The position numbers and the translations under genes were made by a program. From Burkholderiaceae bacterium (GTDB taxonomy: Bacteria > Pseudomonadota > Gammaproteobacteria > Burkholderiales > Burkholderiaceae_C), in the NCBI GenBank assembly GCA_018780645.1, contig JADMJJ010000038.1, positions 1 through 56,549 on the forward strand: a stretch of DNA of 56,549 bases, read 5' to 3'. The first letter of the stretch is position 1. Every line of letters starts with the position of its first letter. Below the pieces are notes generated by a model. That model was given only the letters and a program-made list of their open reading frames with translations. It searched no databases and was not told the origin of the DNA. Shown here in pieces: positions 29,939-37,517 of this stretch.

Positions 29939-30544
29939 TTACGACAGGCCTTCGGCTTTCAGCGCTTCCTGGACGGCAGGCCGGGCGTTCATGCGCTCCA
30001 TGAACGCCCCCAGATGCGGCAGATCGGCGATGTCCACGCCCACGTACTGGCCCCAGCGGGCAACGGTGAACAGATAGGCGTCGGGCAGGCTGAAGGTGTC
30101 GCCCATCAGGTACTGCTTGCCTTCGAGCTGGCCGTTGACCCAGGCCAGACGCTGCTTGACCTTGTCACGTGACAGGGCCTTGGCCTCCTCGGGCATGGCC
30201 GGGTTGAACAGCGGCGAGAAGCCCTTGTGCAGCTCGGTGCTGATGAAGTTCAGCCATTCCTGCAGGCGGTAGCGGGCCATCGTGCCGTTGGCGGGTGCCA
30301 GGTTCCTGGCCGGCACCTGGTCGGCGACGTATTGCAGGATGGCCGGGCCTTCGCTGAGGCGTTCGCCATTGTCCAGCTCCAGCAGCGGCACATAACCCTT
30401 GGCATTGATGGCGTAGTAGTCTGTGCCATCCTGCAGCTTGTGGGTCTTGGTACTGGCCAGCACCAGATCAAAGGGCAGGCCAGCCTCGCGCAGGACGATG
30501 TTGGGGGACAGCGAGCAGGCGCCGGTGCTGTAGTAGAGCTTCAT
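29939..30544 (-). CDS. Beta-class glutathione S-transferase
   Basis: 201 residues. N-terminal thioredoxin-like domain with the beta-class Cys10 (YYSTGACSLSPNIVLREAG), GYVPLLELDNGERLSEGPAIL with the Ser/Glu that bind glutathione, and an all-helical C-terminal domain (LMGDTFSLPDAYLFTVARW). It conjugates or reduces electrophiles with glutathione in the cytoplasm. It is divergent from the MaoC operon across 124 bp, which include a perfect CGACTG/CAGTCG hairpin at 30626-30640. Confidence 0.92.
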   Translation of the reverse strand: MKLYYSTGACSLSPNIVLREAGLPFDLVLASTKTHKLQDGTDYYAINAKGYVPLLELDNGERLSEGPAILQYVADQVPARNLAPANGTMARYRLQEWLNFISTELHKGFSPLFNPAMPEEAKALSRDKVKQRLAWVNGQLEGKQYLMGDTFSLPDAYLFTVARWGQYVGVDIADLPHLGAFMERMNARPAVQEALKAEGLS

Positions 30545-30668
30545 CTGAGGACTCCTTTGATTGAAAGCGGGTGGGGCACGATACGCGCTATCGCAAAGGC
30601 CTGCAGCGCCCGCGGCCTTGTCAGGCGACTGCTACAGTCGGCGACACGCAGACTCCGGGAACACCGCC

Positions 30669-31124
30669 ATGACCTTGGCTTTTGAAGATTTCGTCGTGGG
30701 CCAGGTGCGGGAGTTTGGCGGCCGCACGGTCGGCAAGGACGAGATCCTGCAGTTCGCCGCGGCCTACGACCCGCAGCCGCTGCACCTCGACGAGGTGGCT
30801 GCCGAGGCCTCGGTGCTGGGCGGCCTGTCGGCCAGCGGCTGGCATACCTGCGCGATGGTCATGCGCATGATGTGCGACGACTATCTGCTGAACTCGACCA
30901 GCCAGGGCTCACCCGGCATCGACAATCTGCGCTGGCTGCGCCCGGTGCGTCCAGGCGACACCCTGCGCGTGCGCATGACGGTGCTGGAGGCTCGCGAGAG
31001 CAAGAGCCGACCCCAGATCGGCCTGATACGCTCCAGCTGGGCCGTCTTCAATCAGCACGGCGAGCAGGTGCTGAGCATGGAGGGCTGGGGCATGTTCGGA
31101 CGGCGCGACGCGCCAGCGGCCTGA
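30669..31124 (+). CDS. MaoC-like (R)-specific enoyl-CoA hydratase
   Basis: 151 residues, single hot-dog domain. The hydratase motif is visible: Asp and His of YDPQPLHLDEVAA (about 36-48), followed by GGLSASGWHT. Likely hydrates trans-2-enoyl-CoA or a related thioester. First of four same-strand genes (hydratase, exported hydrolase, NatA, NatB) spaced by 8 nt and then two ATGA overlaps, so it is probably cotranscribed with an exporter, though no functional link is obvious. Confidence 0.9.
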   Translation: MTLAFEDFVVGQVREFGGRTVGKDEILQFAAAYDPQPLHLDEVAAEASVLGGLSASGWHTCAMVMRMMCDDYLLNSTSQGSPGIDNLRWLRPVRPGDTLRVRMTVLEARESKSRPQIGLIRSSWAVFNQHGEQVLSMEGWGMFGRRDAPAA

Positions 31125-31132
31125 GCTGCTGA

Positions 31133-32590
31133 ATGACGTCGATCCAGGGCCTGACCATGGCTTTGGCCCTGAGCCTGGCTGCCCCGGCCATGGCGCAGTC
31201 AGCCTTGACGCCTTGCCGCGTGGACGGCCTGAAGAACGAGGCGCTATGCGGCCAGCTCAACCGTGCGCTGGACCCGGCCCGGCCACAGGGCACGCATGTC
31301 ACTGTGCACTATCTCGTCGTCCCCGCGCTGGCGCGGCGCAAGCTGCCTGACCCCGTGTTCCTGCTCGCCGGCGGCCCGGGCCAGAGCGCCATCACCCTGG
31401 CCGGCCAGCTGATGCCGCTGCTGGGGCGCCTCGGCAACCGCCGCGACCTGGTCTTCGTCGATCAGCGCGGCACCGGCCGCTCTGCGCCACTGATCTGCGA
31501 CGACGTGCGCCACCAGCCGCTGGCCCAGAGCCTGGACGGCGCCGCGCAGGAGATCCGCATGCAGCAGTGCCGCGAAGCGCTGATGAAGCTGCCGCACGGC
31601 GATCTGCGCCAGTACACGACGACGATCGCGATGCAGGACCTGGACGCAGTGCGCGAGCGGCTCGGAGCCGAGCAGATCAATCTGGTCGGCGCCTCCTATG
31701 GCACGCGGGCCGCGCTGGAGTATCTGCGCCAGTTCCCGCAGCACGTGCGGCGCGTGATCCTCGACGGCGTGGCGCCGCCGGACATGGTCTTGCCGGCCAG
31801 CTTCTCGACCGACAGCCAGGCCGCACTGGAGCAGATGTTCGACGCCTGCGAGGCCGAGGCGGACTGCCGGCAGCGCCACCCGAGGCTGCGCCAGGACTGG
31901 ACCGCCCTACTGGCCGGCCTGCCGAAGACGGTGACGCTGAACCACCCGTTGACCGGGCAGCCAGAGCGGCTGACCTTGACCCGCGACGCCGTGCTCGGTG
32001 CGGTGCGCGGCCCGCTGTATGTGCCCGGCTATGCCAGCGCCCTGCCCCAGGCGATTGCCGATGCGCGCCAGGGCCGCTTCGAAGGGCTGGCGGGCCTGTC
32101 CGGCCTGCTGGGGTCGGGACGGGCGGCCAGATTGTCGATGGGCATGCATTTCTCGGTCGTGTGCGCCGAGGATGTGCCGCGTCTGGACCGGGCGCGCGAT
32201 GCTGGCGGCAAGGACTTCGGCGCACAGTTCGCTGAGGCCTACACCCGCATCTGCAAGGACTGGCCGCGCGGCCCGGTGTCCGCCGAGTTCTATCAAGTCA
32301 AACCCTCGCCGGTGCCGGTGCTGCTGCTCAGCGGCGGGTCCGATCCGGCCACGCCACCGCGCCATGGTGAGCGGGTCGCAAAGGCCCTGGGCGCCAAGGC
32401 TCTGCATGTGATCGTGCCAAACGCCGGGCATGGGGTGATGGGCCTGGGCTGCGCCCGCGACCTGGTGTTCCGCTTCATCTCTGCCGCAGAGGACAAGGAC
32501 GCACTGGCGCTGGACGCCGGCTGCGTGAGCAGGATCCCGCGCCCTCCGGCCTTTCAACCGGTCCAGATCGGCTCAGAGGCACGTCCATGA
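31133..32590 (+). CDS. Exported alpha/beta hydrolase (TAP-like peptidase family)
   Basis: 485 residues with a signal peptide (LTMALALSLAAPAMAQ). The alpha/beta-hydrolase core shows the oxyanion region LLAGGPGQSAI, DQRGTGRS and the nucleophile elbow GASYGTR; the Asp is in SGGSDPATPP and the His in NAGHGVMG. This is the tripeptidyl-aminopeptidase / proline-iminopeptidase-like group. Probably periplasmic. Its stop overlaps the NatA start (ATGA), so the hydrolase and the ABC transporter are coupled. Confidence 0.9.
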   Translation: MTSIQGLTMALALSLAAPAMAQSALTPCRVDGLKNEALCGQLNRALDPARPQGTHVTVHYLVVPALARRKLPDPVFLLAGGPGQSAITLAGQLMPLLGRLGNRRDLVFVDQRGTGRSAPLICDDVRHQPLAQSLDGAAQEIRMQQCREALMKLPHGDLRQYTTTIAMQDLDAVRERLGAEQINLVGASYGTRAALEYLRQFPQHVRRVILDGVAPPDMVLPASFSTDSQAALEQMFDACEAEADCRQRHPRLRQDWTALLAGLPKTVTLNHPLTGQPERLTLTRDAVLGAVRGPLYVPGYASALPQAIADARQGRFEGLAGLSGLLGSGRAARLSMGMHFSVVCAEDVPRLDRARDAGGKDFGAQFAEAYTRICKDWPRGPVSAEFYQVKPSPVPVLLLSGGSDPATPPRHGERVAKALGAKALHVIVPNAGHGVMGLGCARDLVFRFISAAEDKDALALDAGCVSRIPRPPAFQPVQIGSEARP

Positions 32591-33369
32591 TTGCCGTTCA
32601 AGGCCTGAGCAAGCAATTCCGTCAGGCAAGCGGCGGATGGTGGCGACGCAAGCCTGCCCGCGTGGTGCAGGCCGTGGCGCAGCTGAGCTTTGCCGCGCCC
32701 AATGGCCGCATCACCGGCCTCCTAGGCCCCAACGGCGCCGGCAAGACGACGACCCTGCGCATGGTCGCCGGGCTGATCACGCCCGATGCCGGCAGCATCC
32801 AGGTCGATGGCTTCGATGTCGCCGCCCAAACCAGCGCCGCGCTGGCCCGCATGGGCGTGCTCAGCGATGCACGCGGCCTCTACCCCCGCCTCACCGCCCG
32901 CGAAAACATCGTCTATTACGGCCTGCTGCAAGGCATGACGCGCGAGCAGGCCGATGCCCGTGCCAAGGGCTTGGGCGAACTGCTTGACATGAGCAAACTC
33001 CTGGAGCGTCGCACCGAGGGCTTCAGCCAGGGCGAGCGGATGAAGACGGCGCTGGCCCGGGCCCTGGTCCATGACCCGGCCAACATCATCCTGGACGAGC
33101 CGACCAATGGCCTGGACGTGCTGGCCACCCGCGCGCTGCGCGACACGCTACGCCATCTGCGCTCGCCCGAGGGCGGGGCCAAGTGCATCGTCTTCTCCAG
33201 CCACATCATGCAAGAGGTCGAACGGCTGTGTGACGAGGTCGTCGTTGTCGCCCATGGCCGCACCGTGGCCGAAGGCACGGTGGCCGAACTGCTGCGGCGC
33301 ACCCAGCAAAGCGATTTCGAGGAGGCCTTTGTGCAACTCGCGTTTGCCGAAGAAGGAGTGCACGCATGA
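32587..33369 (+). CDS. natA: NatA-type ABC transporter ATPase
   Basis: 260 residues. Walker A GPNGAGKTT (about 43-51), signature FSQGERMK replacing the usual LSGGQ (a known variant of this group), Walker B IILDEPTNGLD, and the H-loop SSHIMQEV. It drives the membrane partner encoded next, with which it overlaps by ATGA. Homologues export Na+ or other small cations or drugs; the substrate here is not known. Confidence 0.9.
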   Translation: MIAVQGLSKQFRQASGGWWRRKPARVVQAVAQLSFAAPNGRITGLLGPNGAGKTTTLRMVAGLITPDAGSIQVDGFDVAAQTSAALARMGVLSDARGLYPRLTARENIVYYGLLQGMTREQADARAKGLGELLDMSKLLERRTEGFSQGERMKTALARALVHDPANIILDEPTNGLDVLATRALRDTLRHLRSPEGGAKCIVFSSHIMQEVERLCDEVVVVAHGRTVAEGTVAELLRRTQQSDFEEAFVQLAFAEEGVHA

Positions 33370-34544
33370 GTCGCGCCGCGCTGGCCCAGGTCGGGGCCGT
33401 CTACCGCAAGGAGATCATCGACGCGCTGCGTGACCGCCGCACGATGCTGATGGTGCTGGTGTCTGCGGTAGTGATGGGGCCGGTGCTGCTGGTGGCGCTG
33501 TCTTTTCTGATGGCTTCGCTGGAGGAGAAGGCCGAGCAACGCATCGTCTATGCCGTCGGCATCGAGCATGCGCCGAGCCTGCGCAACTTCATCGAGCGCC
33601 AGAGCTATGAGATCAAGCCCGCACCCGCCGAGTACGAGGCCCAGCTGCGCAATGCGCAATGGGGCGATCCGGTGCTGGTGATCCCACAGGATTTCGAGGC
33701 CACGCTCCTGCGGGGGGAACAGCCCAGTCTGGAGCTGGTGTCCGACAGCGCCAATCAGCGGGCCAGCGGCGGCGTTGGCGCGCTGCAGGGCCTGGTGCGC
33801 GCCTTCGGCCGCGAGCGGGCCTCGCTGAGCCTGGTGCTGCGCGGGGTGTCGCTGGACCTGCTTGCGCCACTGGAGCTGGAGGAGCGCGATTTGGCCAGCA
33901 CACAGACGCGGGCGGCGCGGCTGACCGGCATCCTGCCCTTCTTCGTCATCCTGGCCGTGGTCTCGGGCGCGCTGAGCGCCGCGCTGGACACCACCGCCGG
34001 CGAGCGCGAGCGCGGTTCGCTGGAGCCGCTGCTGATGAATCCGACCGGTGCTTTGGCGCTGGTGGCCGGCAAGTGGGGCGCCGTGGCCAGCGTGGGCATG
34101 CTGATCGCCATGCTGAGCTGCCTGAGCTTTCTGCCCGGCCAATGGCTGCTGCGCAGCGACAGCCTGCAGGCGATGTTTCAGTATGGCCCCAAGGAGGCCG
34201 GCGCCTTTCTGGTGCTGCTGCTGCCGCTGGCCGCCGCCTTGAGCGCGGTGCTGATGGCGGTGGCGATACGCTGCAAGTCCTTCAAGGAGGCCCAGGCCAG
34301 CAGCACCTTCGTCGTCATGGGCGTGTCCTTCCTGCCCATGGTGACCCTGTTCAATCAGGGTGTCGAGGCGCCCTGGCAGATCTGGGTGCCGGCGTTGGCC
34401 CAGAACACCTTGATGACGCGGGTACTCAAGGGCGAAGGGTTGGACGCGCTGCAGATCCTGGCGCCGCTGGCGGTGTGCGTGGCGCTGACCGTGGCATGCC
34501 TGTGGTTCGTGGCGAAGTCGCTGCGGGCCGCGGCCACCCGCTAG
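33366..34544 (+). CDS. natB: NatB-type ABC transporter permease
   Basis: 392 residues of the ABC-2 permease type: an N-terminal helix (LMVLVSAVVMGPVLLVALSFLM), a long extracytoplasmic loop of about 130 residues, then five helices (LPFFVILAVVSGALSAAL, ...VGMLIAMLSCLSFLPGQWL, FLVLLLPLAAALSAVLMAVAI, and others). Partner of the preceding ATPase. Last gene of the hydratase-hydrolase-natAB operon, followed by a strong hairpin terminator. Confidence 0.9.
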   Translation: MSRAALAQVGAVYRKEIIDALRDRRTMLMVLVSAVVMGPVLLVALSFLMASLEEKAEQRIVYAVGIEHAPSLRNFIERQSYEIKPAPAEYEAQLRNAQWGDPVLVIPQDFEATLLRGEQPSLELVSDSANQRASGGVGALQGLVRAFGRERASLSLVLRGVSLDLLAPLELEERDLASTQTRAARLTGILPFFVILAVVSGALSAALDTTAGERERGSLEPLLMNPTGALALVAGKWGAVASVGMLIAMLSCLSFLPGQWLLRSDSLQAMFQYGPKEAGAFLVLLLPLAAALSAVLMAVAIRCKSFKEAQASSTFVVMGVSFLPMVTLFNQGVEAPWQIWVPALAQNTLMTRVLKGEGLDALQILAPLAVCVALTVACLWFVAKSLRAAATR

Positions 34545-34570
34545 GCAGGTCTTTGCTTGACACCTCAAAC

Positions 34571-34593
34571 AAGTGGGCGCCAAGCGCCCACTT
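34571..34593. terminator. Bidirectional terminator between natB and the unknown gene
   Basis: AAGTGGGCGC and GCGCCCACTT form a perfect 10-bp stem with a CAA loop. It lies 27 nt after the natB stop and touches the stop of the convergent gene, so it can end transcription from both sides. Only short T-runs follow. Confidence 0.7.
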
Positions 34594-34961
34594 CAGGCGG
34601 CCTGCAGCACCCGCTGTACCTCGGTCTGCCAGGGCAGGCCATGAACAATCTCGTTGAGGCGGCGCACCGACTCCATGGGTGCCAAGACCTGACCCTCCCG
34701 GTTGACAAACTGCAGATTGCTGACCAGGGCCATCGGATCGACCATCGCCACCATGCCGATCGGCAGCTGGACCCAGTCCCAGGCCACGCCGGCCTCGCCT
34801 TCGTCCGAGTGGCCGCACCAAAGGGTTTGCCCCATCGATGGCTGGGCGCCGTAGCCCGCAACCAACACGCGCGTGCTCTGGTGTGTAAGCTGTAATCTTT
34901 GAGCACGCTGGGCCTGACACAATACCCGGGGCCATGCATACACAATCCAAGCTGGAGTCAT
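34593..34961 (-). CDS. Hypothetical protein divergent from the LuxR gene
   Basis: About 122 residues; not a family I can name. The body is protein-like and Trp/Met-rich: VLVAGYGAQPSMGQTLWCGHSDEG, AWDWVQLPIGMVAMVDPMALVSNL, ending ALVSNLQFV... LNEIVHGLPWQTEVQRVLQAA (given in parts). No signal peptide or membrane helix. The start is uncertain: no clear ribosome site precedes the ATG used, and GTG or TTG codons 20-50 nt downstream would also serve. It shares its upstream region, including a lux-box-like dyad, with the divergent LuxR gene. Confidence 0.55.
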   Translation of the reverse strand: MTPAWIVYAWPRVLCQAQRAQRLQLTHQSTRVLVAGYGAQPSMGQTLWCGHSDEGEAGVAWDWVQLPIGMVAMVDPMALVSNLQFVNREGQVLAPMESVRRLNEIVHGLPWQTEVQRVLQAA

Positions 34962-35043
34962 TGAATAAAGTCGTTTGGGGTGGATAAGCCAAATCAAGCA
35001 CTTGGCCGTGACCTTCAGTGTGCGCAAGCCCGACCGCCTTGGC

Positions 35044-35063
35044 ATCTGTAAAACCTGTCAGGG
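35044..35063. promoter_or_regulatory. lux-box-like dyad upstream of the LuxR gene
   Basis: Contains CTG-N10-CAG (35046-35061, CTGTAAAACCTGTCAG), the core of LuxR-protein binding sites. It matches the dyad in front of the peptide gene at 13 of 16 positions. Its centre lies about 71 bp before the LuxR start codon and about 92 bp before the divergent unknown gene. Autoregulation is the simplest reading. Confidence 0.6.
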
Positions 35064-35124
35064 CAGACCAAAATACCGATTCAGCGCCCGCCCGTCGTGC
35101 GCACCCCAACCATGAGGGATCTTG

Positions 35125-35838
35125 ATGCTGCAGGGCGGTTACCTGTCGGTGCTTGAAGCCAAAACCCGCGACGAGTTTCGCGCGGAGGTGGTGCGCTTCA
35201 CCCAGCAGCTGGGATTCGACACGGTGTCGGCCGTCACGGTCATCGACCACACGCTGGGCAACACCGAGTTCATCTCGGTCGACAACTGCCCACCCAGTTA
35301 CCGGGACACCTTCGACGATCTGAGCCGTGCGCGACGCGACCCGGTGCTGCAGCATTGCAAGCGCCAGAGCGTACCCATCGTCTGGGACCAGAACACCTAC
35401 ACAGCGGCCGGCCTGGGTGACCTGTGGGAGAGCCAGGCGCGCTTTGGTTTTCGCACCGGCATCTGCATGGCCCTGCACCTGCCCGAAGGCAAGCACTTCG
35501 TTCTAGGTGTTGACCGTGATCAACCGCTGCCGCGAAACTCGACCGAGCTGACCCGGGTGGTGGCCGACCTGCAATTGTTCGCCGTCCATGCCTTGGACAC
35601 CGCAATGCGGGTGCTGCTGCCCAGCCAGCAGCAGCAGGAAACGCCCAAGCTGACGCCCCGCGAGCTGGAGTGCCTGCAGTGGACGATGGAGGGCAAGACG
35701 GCCTGGGAGGTGGGTGAAATCCTGGCCATCAGTGAACGCACCGCCGTGCTGCACGCACAAAATGCGATGCACAAGCTGGGTTGCTCGACCAAGCACCAGG
35801 CGGTGCTGAAGGCCCTGAGACTCGGCCTGCTGCGCTGA
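35125..35838 (+). CDS. LuxR-type regulator with autoinducer-binding domain
   Basis: 237 residues. The autoinducer-binding domain (about 10-160) aligns with LasR through CPPSYRDTFDDLSRARRDP, HCKRQSVPIVW and FGFRTG. The C-terminal GerE-type helix-turn-helix begins LTPRELECLQWTMEGKTAWEVG. The conserved Asp72, Pro73 and Trp87 are present, but the pocket residues equal to Trp57 and Tyr61 of TraR are Tyr59 and Phe63. No luxI-type synthase lies in the window, so it is a solo or its ligand is made elsewhere. The ATG has GAGGG 6 nt upstream. It lies just before the double-glycine peptide gene, which carries a matching lux box. Confidence 0.88.
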   Translation: MLQGGYLSVLEAKTRDEFRAEVVRFTQQLGFDTVSAVTVIDHTLGNTEFISVDNCPPSYRDTFDDLSRARRDPVLQHCKRQSVPIVWDQNTYTAAGLGDLWESQARFGFRTGICMALHLPEGKHFVLGVDRDQPLPRNSTELTRVVADLQLFAVHALDTAMRVLLPSQQQQETPKLTPRELECLQWTMEGKTAWEVGEILAISERTAVLHAQNAMHKLGCSTKHQAVLKALRLGLLR

Positions 35839-35851
35839 GTTCATGGTCAAG

Positions 35852-35874
35852 AAACGCTGCGTCCTGCAGCGTTT
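35852..35874 (+). terminator. Hairpin after the LuxR gene
   Basis: AAACGCTGC and GCAGCGTTT form a perfect 9-bp stem with a 5-nt loop, 13 nt after the LuxR stop. Position and A/T ends suit an intrinsic terminator, though no T-run follows the stem. It could instead be an operator, but its CTG-CAG spacing of 7 does not fit a lux box. Confidence 0.55.
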
Positions 35875-35887
35875 GCGCCGGTGCGCA

Positions 35888-35907
35888 CACTGTAAGACTT
35901 GACAGTA
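35888..35907 (+). promoter_or_regulatory. lux box of the peptide promoter
   Basis: CACTGTAAGACTTGACAGTA: ACTGT-N8-ACAGT dyad containing CTG-N10-CAG, matching the CTGT...ACAG core of the Vibrio lux box. A TGGAAT hexamer at 35929-35934 can act as -10, giving a start near 35941. The dyad would then be centred near -43, the standard position for LuxR-type activators overlapping the -35. The peptide start codon is 75 nt further on from the box. Confidence 0.65.
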
Positions 35908-35982
35908 TCCAGAAGGCGCACCGCCTGTTGGAATCGCTCCCGTGCACGAAAAAAGCACTTCACAAACGCCACGGAGCAGACC

Positions 35983-36141
35983 ATGCAAAACCAAGCCACC
36001 CAATCGCACACCCTTGACCAAGCCGCCCACCAGGACGTCCAGCCTGCCCAGACCACTCAGCCGATCGAACTGGACCTGCAACAATTGAAGGCCGTCAGCG
36101 GCGGCGAAGGCGCCACCTCCAGCCCCGTCAAAGGCTGGTAA
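35983..36141 (+). CDS. Double-glycine leader peptide precursor
   Basis: 52 residues with GGAG 6 nt before the ATG. The leader ends LDLQQLKAVSGG, with Leu at -12, Leu at -7, Val at -4 and Gly-Gly at -2/-1 relative to a cut after Gly41. This is the consensus read by C39 peptidases of bacteriocin and peptide-signal exporters. The predicted product is EGATSSPVKGW, only 11 residues, without Cys. That size suits a signalling peptide or small modified peptide better than a classic microcin. The exporter genes follow directly and a lux box lies upstream. I know of no named homologue. Confidence 0.75.
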   Translation: MQNQATQSHTLDQAAHQDVQPAQTTQPIELDLQQLKAVSGGEGATSSPVKGW

Positions 36142-36156
36142 TGTTCCAAGATCAGG

Positions 36157-36183
36157 GATGAGGGTCCGGCGCCGGGCCTCATC
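36157..36183 (+). terminator. Hairpin between the peptide and exporter genes
   Basis: GATGAGG pairs with CCTCATC, with a GC-rich CCGG/CCGG inner part, 16 nt after the peptide stop. There is no T-run. It may act as a partial terminator or stabiliser so that the peptide message exceeds the exporter message, as is common in such operons. Confidence 0.45.
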
Positions 36184-36257
36184 TCAGCGATCAACACCAA
36201 TGCTCAGGGAAATGGCTGATACAGCCAGCGACGCAGTACCGGTAGTCTCGCCTCCAC

Positions 36258-37517
36258 ATGGCCTCATTGTTCAGACCTGAAGCCATCAACGGCCAACGCC
36301 AGAACTGGCTGGGCAGCATCACGCTGATCCGGCCTTTGTCGCTTTCCGTTCTCACTTCATTTGCCGTTGGCGCCGCCGTCCTGGTCGGCGCCTGCCTCTA
36401 TTGGGGCGAATACACGCGCAAGGCGCGGGTCAGTGGCTATCTGGTGCCCGACCGCGGCCTGCTGCGCGTGGTGCCTCCGGCCGGTGCCACCATCGTCTCG
36501 CGCGAGGTCACAGAGGGTCAGGTCGTGCGTCGCGGCGATGTGCTGTTCGTGCTGTCGCTGGACAGCAGCACCGCCCAGGGCGACACCCAATCAAACGTCC
36601 AGCAAAGTCTGGGTGCGCGCGAACAAAGCCTGCAGCAGACCTCGCATCAACGCACGCTGCTGCTCAAGGAACAGCTCCAAGACCTGGGCCAACGGGTGGC
36701 CGGCAAACAACGCGAGCTTGAGGCAGCCGCCGAAGATGCCAAGGTCCGCGAGCAGCGCCTGGCCCTGGCGCGACAGACCCTGGCCGACTGGGAAGGCCTG
36801 AGACGCGACAACTTTGTCTCGGCCGCCCAGGTGCGCACCAAGCATCAAGAGGTGCTGGATCTGGAGTCGCAGCGCCTGAGCCTGAAGGGCCGGATAGAAG
36901 AGCTGCAACGCGAGTTGCAGACCCTGGACACCCAGCGCCGCGAGCTGCCGCTGCGCGCGCAGGCGCAGCAGGGCGAGATCTCGCGCGAGCTGGCGGTGCT
37001 GGCCCAGCAGGGCGCCGAGAGCGAGGCCAAACGCCGCGTCGTCTTGCGCGCGGCCGAGGACGGCGTCGCCACCGCCGTGCAGGCCGAGCCCGGCCAGATG
37101 GTGACGGCCGGCTTGGCACTGGCCAGTCTGGTGCCTGCCCAGGCACAGCTGCTGGCGCACCTGTATGCGCCGTCCAGCGCGGTCGGCTTTCTGCGGCCCG
37201 CCCAGCCGGTACAGCTGCGTTACCAGGCCTTCCCGTACCAAAAGTTCGGCCACCAGACCGGCCAGATCGTGCAGGTTTCGCGCACACCGCTGGCCGCCGC
37301 CGAACTGAGCGCCCTGCCCCTGGCACTGGCCGCCGGTTCACGCAGCGAGCCGCTGTACCGCATCACCGTCTGCCTGGACCGCCAGGCCGTCGCCGCCTAT
37401 GGCCAGGACCAGGCCCTGGCCGTGGGCATGCAGCTCGATGCCGATGTGCTGCTGGAGCGCCGCCGGCTGATCGAGTGGATCTTCGAGCCCCTGCTGAGCG
37501 TGGCCAAGCGTGTCTGA
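36258..37517 (+). CDS. HlyD-family membrane fusion protein
   Basis: 419 residues. One N-terminal transmembrane helix (VLTSFAVGAAVLVGACLYW, about 33-51), then the lipoyl-like half (GATIVSREVTEGQVVRRGDVLF), a long coiled coil (about 110-250, heptad-rich in Gln, Glu, Leu and Arg), the second lipoyl half (AAEDGVATAVQAEPGQMVTAG) and a beta-barrel region. It bridges the inner-membrane ABC exporter to an outer-membrane TolC-type channel, which is not in this window. The GTG of the next gene lies inside its last codons, so the two are coupled. I see no strong ribosome site before its ATG. Confidence 0.9.
   Translation: MASLFRPEAINGQRQNWLGSITLIRPLSLSVLTSFAVGAAVLVGACLYWGEYTRKARVSGYLVPDRGLLRVVPPAGATIVSREVTEGQVVRRGDVLFVLSLDSSTAQGDTQSNVQQSLGAREQSLQQTSHQRTLLLKEQLQDLGQRVAGKQRELEAAAEDAKVREQRLALARQTLADWEGLRRDNFVSAAQVRTKHQEVLDLESQRLSLKGRIEELQRELQTLDTQRRELPLRAQAQQGEISRELAVLAQQGAESEAKRRVVLRAAEDGVATAVQAEPGQMVTAGLALASLVPAQAQLLAHLYAPSSAVGFLRPAQPVQLRYQAFPYQKFGHQTGQIVQVSRTPLAAAELSALPLALAAGSRSEPLYRITVCLDRQAVAAYGQDQALAVGMQLDADVLLERRRLIEWIFEPLLSVAKRV

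Noticed and set aside
30626-30640. CGACTG/CAGTCG hairpin upstream of the MaoC gene as an operator
   Set aside because: Perfect but short (6 bp) and not seen elsewhere; hairpins of this size are frequent in GC-rich DNA. Mentioned only in the GST entry.
34593-35045. Longer form of the unknown minus-strand protein
   Set aside because: The additional upstream codons read like non-coding sequence and would run across the lux-box-side promoter region, so the shorter form is preferred.
35852-35874. This 9-bp inverted repeat as a third lux box
   Set aside because: CTG and CAG are 7 bases apart instead of 10, and it sits 13 nt after a stop codon, so a terminator is the better reading.
36142-36257. 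A second small peptide gene between the GG peptide and the HlyD gene
   Set aside because: The only ATG-started frame here ends after six codons, and no other GG motif is present.
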